Shown here: piece after piece, positions 1-5,113 of the stretch
Layout of the letters: every line of letters starts with the position of its first letter
Position numbering within the stretch: the first letter of the stretch is position 1
Assembly (NCBI GenBank): GCA_019243595.1
Contig: JAFAUA010000418.1
Span: 1-5,473 of the forward strand
Direction: 5' to 3'
DNA: 5,473 bases
Source of the DNA: Acidimicrobiia bacterium
GTDB lineage: Bacteria; Actinomycetota; Acidimicrobiia; Acidimicrobiales; AC-14
Made by a program: the position numbers and the translations under genes
Notes under the pieces: model-generated
What the model was told of the DNA's origin: nothing
The model's database searches: none
What the model saw: only the letters and a program-made list of their open reading frames with translations

Positions 1-1
1 C

Positions 2-778
2 ATCGGCGCCTCACTCTTTGCTTTTGCCCGCCCGGCGGCCGCGTCGCCCAGCGAGGATTACTTCGTCAATGCCATCAACCAGATCCGCGCCGGCCGCGGC
101 CTGGGCACCCTTTCGATCAGCCCGCCGCTTTCAGCCGTGGCCAGCGCGTGGTCGGCGCAGATGGCGACTGACGGGACGCTCGCCCACAACCCGGCCTTCG
201 CCAACCAGGTGAGCGGCTGGCGGATGCTCGGCGAGAACGTCGGCACGGGCGGCGACGTCGCCAGCATCGAGACGGCGTTCGAGAACAGCCCCCACCACTT
301 CGAGAACATGGTCGACCCGAGCTTCACCCAGATCGGCGTCTCCGTCGTCCAGGACTCTCACGGCACGCTCTGGGTGACCGAGGACTACGAGCAGCCCAAG
401 GTCGGGTCGGCCCCCGCTCCGGCGCCCACGCACACCGCGCCGCCGCCGAGGCCTGCGCCCCGTCCGGCTCCGAGGCCGGCGGCCGCGCCCCAACCGGCGT
501 CGACGCCCGTCCACGCCGCCACGCCCGTGCACGCCGCCGCCAATCCGGCCCCGGCCCCGGTCGCCGCTGCCGCTCCCGTCGCCACGACCGTGGCGCCTGC
601 GCCCTCGGTGCCGCTGGCCGTTCTGGGTGCCAGCCACCAGCGGACGGCGGCGAGCGGCCCCACCGTGCCCAACCCGTTCACGGCCGCCAACCTCGCGGGT
701 CTCGTTGCCCTCGTCGTGCTCGGCTCGTCGATGGCGATGTTCGCCCGGGTCCGCGGCCAGGCGTTGCGCACCGCGTAG
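2..778 (+). CDS. CAP/SCP-domain secreted protein with C-terminal membrane anchor (5' partial)
   Basis: The start lies upstream of the window. Reading from base 2 gives 258 residues up to the TAG at 776-778. The first ~14 residues (ASLFAFARPAAA, then SPS) look like the end of a signal peptide with its cleavage site. Residues ~18-130 form a CAP (SCP/PR-1/Allergen-V5) domain: an N-terminal helix with NAINQIRAGRGL, H62 in TLAH, GEN at 77-79, SPHH with H99, then NMVDPSFTQIGV and W124 near the domain end. H62, E78 and H99 fit the family's conserved cavity residues. There are no cysteines, as in many bacterial CAP proteins. Residues ~135-225 are a Pro/Ala-rich linker, likely a cell-wall spacer. Residues ~230-247 form one hydrophobic segment followed by a basic tail (RVRGQALR), which suggests an outside-facing protein anchored in the membrane. 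No LPXTG sortase motif is present. The molecular role of bacterial CAP proteins is mostly unknown. The gene converges on the amidase gene with only 6 bp between stop codons. Confidence 0.88.
   Translation: MGASLFAFARPAAASPSEDYFVNAINQIRAGRGLGTLSISPPLSAVASAWSAQMATDGTLAHNPAFANQVSGWRMLGENVGTGGDVASIETAFENSPHHFENMVDPSFTQIGVSVVQDSHGTLWVTEDYEQPKVGSAPAPAPTHTAPPPRPAPRPAPRPAAAPQPASTPVHAATPVHAAANPAPAPVAAAAPVATTVAPAPSVPLAVLGASHQRTAASGPTVPNPFTAANLAGLVALVVLGSSMAMFARVRGQALRTA
503..538 (+). repeat. 18-bp tandem duplication in the CAP-protein linker
   Basis: Bases 503-520 and 521-538 are two adjacent copies of an 18-base unit that differ at one position (c511 versus g529). Each encodes TPVHAA in the Pro/Ala linker. 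The length is a multiple of three, so the reading frame is kept. It is probably a recent slippage duplication in a low-complexity spacer whose length can vary. Confidence 0.8.
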
Positions 779-784
779 ACGCGC

Positions 785-2179
785 CTAAGGCTGCGGCGCG
801 AGCCGCGGCCAGGGTCGCGTCTGCTCGAAGATGCGGGCCAGGCGCAGGGCGACGTCATCGGCGTGCCGGCGCACGGTGATCTGCAGCCCGACGGGCAGCC
901 CCTCGTGGGTGACGCCGGCGGGGACCGAGATCGCCGGGTTCCAGCACAAGTTGGCGAGCATGGTGAAAGGCACCGGCCCCGAGTGGCGGGCGTCTTTGCC
1001 GTTGATCTCCATCGGCAGCGGCCCCTCGGCGGCATAGGCCGCCATCGCTGTCGTCGGCGTGAGCAGCACGTCGATGTCGGCGAACAGGTCGGCGACCTCC
1101 TCTTCCAGCTGTTGGCGGTGGCGGAGGGCGCGTGCGTACCGCGGCAGCGTCCACTCCTGCGTGCGACGGAGGCTGGCCCGCACCAGGCCCGTCAGGTCGT
1201 CGGCGCACTCGGGCCACATGCCTTCCTCGAGATCGAGCCACATGTCGGCGGCGCCGGCCGATAGCCACGTCCGCATCGGGCTCGAGGGCGAGAAAGGTCG
1301 CTCGACGCGTTGCAGACCGGCGGCGTCGACGAGTGACTCCGCCGCCGCCCGCGCCAGCTCCTCGATCTCCGGCACGACGACGGCGTAGCCCATGTCCGGT
1401 GACCACAACGCTTTGAGCCCACCGACGTCGAGCTCCTCGATAACCCGTTCATAGGAGAGGCCGGGCGCAGGCAGTGATGCGCGGTCGAGGTTGTGCGGGC
1501 CGGCGGCCACGTCGAGATGGCGGGCCGCGTCGCGCACCGTCGTCGTGAGAGCGCCGTAGCACGACGTCTCCGACGGGCTGGATCGTTCGTGGGGGATGCG
1601 ACCGAAGCTGGCCTTCAGGCCGACGAGCCCGGTGAACGCCGCGGGGATGCGCGTGGATCCGCCGCCGTCGCTCGCCGTGGAGAACGGCACCAGCCCGGCG
1701 GCCACCGCGGCAGCCGACCCACCGCTCGATCCGCCCGGGGTGCGCGTGAGATCCCACGGATTCCTCGTCGTGCCCCACGCCTTCGTGTGGGTGAAGGCCG
1801 TGACGCCGAACTCGGGTGTGGCGGTCTTGCCGACTGGAACCGCACCAGCCGCCCGCAGCCGGCCTACGTGCACCGAGTCGGTGTCGACGGGTGGACGCCC
1901 CTTGTAGAGGAGCGACCCGTGCGACGTCGGCATGCCCGCGCAGTCCTCGAGGTCCTTCACGCCGAACGGCACGCCGGCGAGAGGGCCGGGGTCGTCGCCC
2001 CGGGCGACGGCCTGATCGACCTGCTCGGCGACGGCGCGCGCCAGCTCGGCGTCCAGATACACGAAGGCGTTGAGCTCGCCGTTGCGGGCGTCGATCGCGG
2101 CGAGGCACTCGTCGAGGATCTCGCTCGCCTTGATCTCGCCGGCCCGGACCGCGTCTGCGACCTCCACGACCGTGCGCAC
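785..2179 (-). CDS. Amidase-signature family hydrolase
   Basis: This is a 464-residue cytoplasmic amidase of the GatA/FAAH/NylA superfamily, which hydrolyses C-N bonds of amides. The complete Ser-cisSer-Lys triad is visible: K75 in PFGVKD, cis-Ser S151 in PGGSSGGSAAA, and nucleophile S175 in SDGGGSTRIPAAF. The 24-residue spacing between the two serines is the family norm. The DGGGS form, rather than the DTGGS of GatA, resembles general amidases and 6-aminohexanoate cyclic-dimer hydrolase-like enzymes. No gatB or gatC is adjacent, so a glutamyl-tRNA amidotransferase role is unlikely. The C-terminal part has the usual LLTPTTA segment and a WNPAISVPAG motif. The length is normal and there is no signal peptide. 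The start is GTG at 2177-2179, giving the expected N-terminus (helix, then GELNAFV). No Shine-Dalgarno is visible; the nearest AGG is about 24 bases upstream. The gene is head-to-head with the gene at 2206 and shares a 26-bp promoter gap with it. The substrate cannot be predicted from sequence alone. Confidence 0.93.
   Translation of the reverse strand: MRTVVEVADAVRAGEIKASEILDECLAAIDARNGELNAFVYLDAELARAVAEQVDQAVARGDDPGPLAGVPFGVKDLEDCAGMPTSHGSLLYKGRPPVDTDSVHVGRLRAAGAVPVGKTATPEFGVTAFTHTKAWGTTRNPWDLTRTPGGSSGGSAAAVAAGLVPFSTASDGGGSTRIPAAFTGLVGLKASFGRIPHERSSPSETSCYGALTTTVRDAARHLDVAAGPHNLDRASLPAPGLSYERVIEELDVGGLKALWSPDMGYAVVVPEIEELARAAAESLVDAAGLQRVERPFSPSSPMRTWLSAGAADMWLDLEEGMWPECADDLTGLVRASLRRTQEWTLPRYARALRHRQQLEEEVADLFADIDVLLTPTTAMAAYAAEGPLPMEINGKDARHSGPVPFTMLANLCWNPAISVPAGVTHEGLPVGLQITVRRHADDVALRLARIFEQTRPWPRLAPQP
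790..809 (+). terminator. GC-rich hairpin just past the CAP gene stop (weak)
   Basis: GCTGCGGC (790-797) pairs with GCCGCGGC (802-809) over 8 bp, including one U-G pair in the + transcript, and closes on a GCGA loop of the GNRA type. It starts 12 bases after the CAP stop, inside the 3' end of the amidase gene. No T-tract follows. In such GC-rich DNA a stem like this can arise by chance, so this is only a candidate terminator for the + transcript. Confidence 0.22.
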
Positions 2180-2205
2180 TGACTGTCACACTAACTTGCG
2201 CACCT
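2180..2205. promoter_or_regulatory. Predicted bidirectional promoter with overlapping -10 boxes
   Basis: This 26-bp gap separates the GTG of the amidase (-) from the ATG of the next gene (+). Its exact centre is ACACTAACTT (2188-2197). Read on plus it contains TAACTT (2192-2197); read on minus, TAGTGT (2193 down to 2188). Both fit the actinobacterial -10 consensus TANNNT, and they share the self-complementary TA at 2192-2193. Each box ends 8 bases before its start codon, so transcripts would have no leader or a leader of 1-2 bases. No convincing -35 element or Shine-Dalgarno is seen on either side. The promoter call is inferred from sequence only. Confidence 0.6.
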
Positions 2206-2844
2206 ATGACCGATCCGGGCCCTGAAGCATTCCTCGCCGACCCGCAGAATCCGGCGCTGAACAGCGCCACCATGATGCGCATCGGCGACGACAGCCGGCC
2301 CGATCGCCTGGCGTGGAACGCCTTCCGCACGCTGGCCCTGTGGCAGACCGACGCGTGGGTCCCACGCCTGCTCGACGTCGGTCTCGGCGGCGAGCGCCCG
2401 ATCGAAGACGTCGAGTGGGAAGGCGCGTCTGTGCAGTTGTGGGCGACAGGCGTCGATCTCGAGCGCAGTGTCGACGTCTTGATCGACGGGCCCAACGGGC
2501 TCGTCATCTGTCTCGCCACCCTCGACTCCTCGCCGACCTCTGACGAGGCGCGCAACGCCATGTTGAAGGCGGCCTCTGACGCTGCTCTGGGCGGGCGCAG
2601 GCCCGCCTTCCTCGCCGTCGTTCCTACGCGCGACGACGAGGGTCAGCTCCAGGCGCTGCTCGAAGCAGCAGCATCCGGCGACGATCTCGACGCGTTGACC
2701 GCAGCGGTCGGATGGGTGACGTGGCGAGAGCTCAGTGAGATAGCGCTCGACCTCGCCGAGGAGGAGGAGGACTCGCTGCGCGCCGACCAGGTGGCGCTGC
2801 TCGTCGACCAGCTCCAAGCCCGCTATCCCGACCTCGATCTCTAA
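2206..2844 (+). CDS. Conserved hypothetical, possible inactive PD-(D/E)XK-fold protein
   Basis: This 212-residue soluble, acidic protein has no signal peptide or membrane segment, and I cannot name its family. Residues ~33-58 (DRLAWNAFRTLALWQTDAWVPRLL) and the strand pair at ~88-105 (SVDVLIDGP, then LVICLATL) recall PD-(D/E)XK nuclease-fold proteins. There a pattern of 'E-x-D-vlI ... lv-x-E-x-K' carries the catalytic acid and lysine. Here D90 could be the first acid, but the E-x-K position reads C-L-A (102-104), so the protein would not be a metal-dependent nuclease. The later strand FLAVVP (135-140) and WVTWRELSEIALDL (170-183) also fit that fold's C-terminal half. An acidic helix (EEEED, 185-189) follows. 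The ATG at 2206 is chosen because it sits 8 bases after a -10-like box and no Shine-Dalgarno is seen. The gene is 7 bp upstream of the flavoprotein gene, so the two are probably one operon. The fold assignment is inference from pattern memory. Confidence 0.8.
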   Translation: MTDPGPEAFLADPQNPALNSATMMRIGDDSRPDRLAWNAFRTLALWQTDAWVPRLLDVGLGGERPIEDVEWEGASVQLWATGVDLERSVDVLIDGPNGLVICLATLDSSPTSDEARNAMLKAASDAALGGRRPAFLAVVPTRDDEGQLQALLEAAASGDDLDALTAAVGWVTWRELSEIALDLAEEEEDSLRADQVALLVDQLQARYPDLDL

Positions 2845-2847
2845 GGG
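2843..2847 (+). promoter_or_regulatory. Weak Shine-Dalgarno for the flavoprotein gene
   Basis: AAGGG overlaps the TAA stop of the upstream gene and lies 4 bases before the ATG at 2852. It is the only purine-rich ribosome-site candidate close to a start codon in the window. That fits an internal operon gene, whereas the promoter-proximal genes appear leaderless. The spacing is short, and translational coupling to the upstream stop may help. Confidence 0.4.
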
Positions 2848-2851
2848 CCGC

Positions 2852-4117
2852 ATGGCGATCCTCGAGACGCCGCTGCAGATCGGGTCTGCCCGGATCCGCA
2901 ACCGGCTGTACCGGGCGCCCGTGCTCGAGGGTGCCGGCTCGTTACCCGACGCCGCCAAGCAGTACGCCCGGCAGTTCGTGGCCAACGCCCGCGCCGGGGT
3001 CGGCCTGATCGTGCAGGGAAACTCGTGCATCTACGAGGAGGGCCGCACGTCACCGGGGATGACGCTCGTCAATACCCGGGAGCGCGTCCTCCGGTTGGGC
3101 GAGATGGTCGACGCCGTGCACGCCGAGGGCGGCGCGGTGTTCCTGCAGATCGGTCACGGCGGTCTGTACGCCATGGAGGCGTGGCACCATCCCTATGCCG
3201 AGGAACGCAAGGGACCGCTGCTCGCTCCGTCGAAGTTGCCGCTCGCCTTGCGTCCCGCCTTCCTGCGGGCGCCCGTGCACCCGATGACGACTGACGAGGT
3301 GTACGCGATGGCGACGCGCTTCGGTGAAGTCTCAGCGTGGGCGCGGGAGGCGGGCTACGACGGGGTGCAACTGGCGTCGGGCAACGCCAAGCTCATCCAC
3401 CAGTTCCTCACGCCCTTCTACAACCGGCGTACCGACGAGTTCGGCGGCTCGGTCGAGAACCGAGGTCGCGTGTTGCGCGTGATTCGTGAGGCGATCGCCG
3501 AACATGCGGGCGAGGACTACGCGTGCACGGTAAAGATCCCCGTCGACGAGAAGTCGCCACCGCTCACGCCGCGCATCTCCTTCGACGACGGCATGGAGCT
3601 GTGCCGTCTTGCCCAGGAGTGGGGGTACCACGCGGTGACGCCCGTGCGTCTTTCAGTGCTCCCGGACACGACGCTGACCAAGGGAGACATCCCGGCGTCG
3701 CTGTGGCGCAACCCGACGATGAAGCGGCGGCTCCGCGAGGCCGCTCCGTCTCGCGTCCAGTGGGCCGTGCTGATGGCCGGCTACGTCGTGGGCAGCGTGC
3801 GCAATCCCTTCCGTCCGGTGTGGAACCGTGACGTCTTCACAGAGGCGAAGCGGCGACTCTCGATTCCGGTGTTCGCGGTCGGCGGCATCCGCACTGCCGA
3901 CGAGGTCAACGGCATCCTCGAAGGAGGGGAGGCCGACATGGTCGGCATCGGCCGGCCGTTCTACGCCGAGGCCGACCTGGCGGCGCGCATCCTCGGAGGG
4001 AGCCCCGAACCGCGTCGGTGCCTCAACTCGAACTTCTGCGTGCCCGCCGAGATGCTCGGCATGAAAGGGACTTGCTACAACCCGAAGGTCAAGAAGACGA
4101 CGGGGGCGTCGTCTTGA
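2852..4117 (+). CDS. Old Yellow Enzyme-family FMN oxidoreductase with altered active site
   Basis: This 421-residue TIM-barrel flavoprotein belongs to the NADH:flavin oxidoreductase / OYE family (FMN-dependent ene-reductases and relatives). Markers in order are the N-terminal strand IGSARIRNRLYRAP (10-23), FLQIGHGG (97-104) for FMN contact, and FLTPFYNRRTDEFGGSVENR (185-204), the strongest family signature. VKIP (227-230), VFAVGGIR (340-347) and MVGIGRPF (363-370) form the FMN phosphate site. Where OYE1 has H191-x-x-N194-x-Y196, this protein has A175-S-G-N178-A-K180. The substrate-binding His and proton-donor Tyr are therefore replaced and only Asn is kept. Near the C-terminus C390, C396 and C408 follow the [4Fe-4S] pattern of trimethylamine dehydrogenase / dienoyl-CoA reductase relatives, with S393 in place of one Cys. 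The C-terminal NAD(P)/FAD domain of those enzymes is absent. The gene follows the gene at 2206 by 7 bp. Its last 29 bp overlap the convergent PLP-enzyme gene. The natural substrate is unknown. Confidence 0.92.
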   Translation: MAILETPLQIGSARIRNRLYRAPVLEGAGSLPDAAKQYARQFVANARAGVGLIVQGNSCIYEEGRTSPGMTLVNTRERVLRLGEMVDAVHAEGGAVFLQIGHGGLYAMEAWHHPYAEERKGPLLAPSKLPLALRPAFLRAPVHPMTTDEVYAMATRFGEVSAWAREAGYDGVQLASGNAKLIHQFLTPFYNRRTDEFGGSVENRGRVLRVIREAIAEHAGEDYACTVKIPVDEKSPPLTPRISFDDGMELCRLAQEWGYHAVTPVRLSVLPDTTLTKGDIPASLWRNPTMKRRLREAAPSRVQWAVLMAGYVVGSVRNPFRPVWNRDVFTEAKRRLSIPVFAVGGIRTADEVNGILEGGEADMVGIGRPFYAEADLAARILGGSPEPRRCLNSNFCVPAEMLGMKGTCYNPKVKKTTGASS

Positions 4118-4119
4118 CC
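4087..4119. terminator. Inverted repeat over both stop codons, possible bidirectional terminator
   Basis: The left arm GGTCAAG (4087-4093) pairs with CTTGACC (4113-4119), and ACGAC (4097-4101) pairs with GTCGT (4108-4112). An AAG (4094-4096) is bulged and the loop is GGGGGC. G4102-C4107 could add a pair. An alternative register pairs 4094-4102 with 4107-4115 perfectly. The + stop TGA (4115-4117) and the - stop TCA/TGA (4089-4091) lie at mirror positions in the outer arms. No T-tract follows on either strand, so a classical intrinsic terminator is not proven. Hairpins without a U-tract have been proposed as terminators in actinobacteria. Confidence 0.55.
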
Positions 4120-5087
4120 CACTCGGCGTAGGCCGACGCGAACAGCGCCGGCATCCCACCGGTGTGCAGAAACACGACCTTGGTGTCGCGCTCGATGCGT
4201 CCGTCGCGGCGGGCGGCGATGAGGCCGGCCATGGCCTTGCCCGTGTAGACGGGGTCGAGGATCAGGCCTTCGAGGCGGGCCGCCAGATCGAGCGCCTCGC
4301 GACCCGCGTCGGTCGGCGCGCCGTAGCCCTTGCCGAAGTGTTCGTGGTCGACGCGCACGTCACCGGTTGGCTCCGGCAGTCCGGCGAGACGAGCTGTCTC
4401 CGTCGCCTTCTCTGGCACATACGTGTCGAGGTCGGGACGGGCGCCGACGTCCACGCCCAGGACGCGGTCGTGGCTGCCGAGACCGGCGGCCAGTCCGGCG
4501 TGGGTACCACCCGAGCCGTCGGCGGTGACCACGAGGTCGACGTCGGGCTGCTGGCGGACGATCTCTTGCGCGCCGCGCACGTAGCCCATTGCACCGGTCA
4601 CCGAGGCGCCGCCGATCGGCATGGCATACGGACGCCGCCCCTCGTCGATGAGGCGGCGGGCGGTGTGATCGATCGCGCTTTCGACGGCGTAGTAGTCGAG
4701 GCGGCCGACCCACACGATCTCCGGCGCCAGTAGCTCGTCGAGGACGACGTTGCCGCTCGGCGTCGACGGCGGATCGCTGCTCAGGACGATCGTGCAGTGG
4801 AGCCCCAGCTTGTTGGCGGCGGCGGCCGTCATGCGCACGTGATTGCTCTGGGGGCCGCCGCCGGTGACCAGCGTGTCGCAGCCGTGAACGGTCGCGTCCT
4901 CGCAGAGGTACTCGAGCTTGCGAGCCTTGTTGCCGCCGCCGGCCAGTCCCGTGGCATCGTCCCGCTTCACCCAGAGGGCGTCCTCGTCCATGTCGAGGTG
5001 GGCGGCCAGCCGGCGCATGGGCTCGAGCGGCGTCGGCAGGTGGGCGAGCACGACGCGGCGGTCGAGAGGATCCACGCGCGGCGGCAC
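4089..5087 (-). CDS. PLP-dependent D-cysteine desulfhydrase / ACC deaminase family lyase
   Basis: This 332-residue fold-type II (tryptophan-synthase-beta-like) PLP enzyme is most likely a D-cysteine desulfhydrase (D-Cys to pyruvate, H2S and NH3) or a relative. Numbered from the chosen start: AHLPTPLEPM (15-24), KRDD (41-44), GGGNKARKLE (50-59) with Schiff-base lysine K54, QSNHVR (80-85) with S81, and the PLP-phosphate loop GSGGTHAG. ACC deaminases have Glu in DPVYEGK and Leu in HLGG. Here these are T282 (DPVYTGK) and T309 (HTGG), the D-cysteine desulfhydrase pattern. L-cysteate sulfo-lyase (CuyA) belongs to the same subfamily and remains possible. The frame stays open to 5189, but that extension is an Arg-rich shadow of the divergent gene. 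GTG at 5085-5087 is preferred: it gives the family's usual short N-terminus, sits 7 bases after TAGCGT, and matches the 26-bp gap at 2180-2205. GTG at 5073-5075 is an alternative. The gene overlaps the flavoprotein gene tail-to-tail by 29 bp. Confidence 0.9.
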   Translation of the reverse strand: MPPRVDPLDRRVVLAHLPTPLEPMRRLAAHLDMDEDALWVKRDDATGLAGGGNKARKLEYLCEDATVHGCDTLVTGGGPQSNHVRMTAAAANKLGLHCTIVLSSDPPSTPSGNVVLDELLAPEIVWVGRLDYYAVESAIDHTARRLIDEGRRPYAMPIGGASVTGAMGYVRGAQEIVRQQPDVDLVVTADGSGGTHAGLAAGLGSHDRVLGVDVGARPDLDTYVPEKATETARLAGLPEPTGDVRVDHEHFGKGYGAPTDAGREALDLAARLEGLILDPVYTGKAMAGLIAARRDGRIERDTKVVFLHTGGMPALFASAYAEWVKTTPPSSS

Positions 5088-5113
5088 GCGGTCGACGCTA
5101 CCGTCGGCGCGCG
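5088..5113. promoter_or_regulatory. Second predicted bidirectional promoter with overlapping -10 boxes
   Basis: This 26-bp gap separates the GTG of the PLP enzyme (-) from the ATG of the cupin gene (+). Near its centre is ACGCTACCGT (5095-5104). On plus it gives TACCGT (5099-5104); on minus, TAGCGT (5100 down to 5095). Both match TANNNT and share TA at 5099-5100. The minus box ends 7 bases and the plus box 9 bases before the start codon. There is no Shine-Dalgarno or clear -35 element. Gap length, start-codon types and motif layout match 2180-2205, which raises confidence in both. Confidence 0.55.

Noticed and set aside
131..1035. Minus-strand open frames opposite the CAP-protein gene (131-637 and 385-1035)
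   Set aside because: Low-complexity Arg/Gly and Ala/Gly translations are mirror images of the Pro/Ala linker. The + frame has a coherent CAP domain.
785..2179. Annotation of the amidase as GatA of the Asp/Glu-tRNA amidotransferase
   Set aside because: No gatB or gatC is nearby, and the nucleophile motif is DGGGS instead of the usual DTGGS. A general amidase fits better.
1449..2561. Long minus-strand open frame (370 codons) over the amidase 5' half and the gene at 2206
   Set aside because: It is out of frame with the amidase on the same strand, rich in Arg/Gly/Pro, shows no domain, and overlaps two well-supported genes. It is a typical high-GC shadow frame.
2191..3030. Minus-strand open frame of 279 codons antisense to the gene at 2206 and the flavoprotein start
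   Set aside because: No recognisable motifs; it runs through the coding strand of two better-supported genes. Its reading frame is open mainly because of GC-rich third positions.
4164..4733. Plus-strand open frame of 189 codons opposite the PLP-enzyme gene
   Set aside because: The opposite frame has clear PLP motifs with catalytic Lys and phosphate loop; this frame is Val/Ala/Gly/Asp-rich with no motif and is an antisense shadow.
4089..5087. Annotation as 1-aminocyclopropane-1-carboxylate deaminase (acdS)
   Set aside because: The family is right, but the Glu of DPVYEGK and the Leu of HLGG that mark ACC deaminases are both Thr here (T282, T309), the D-cysteine desulfhydrase pattern.
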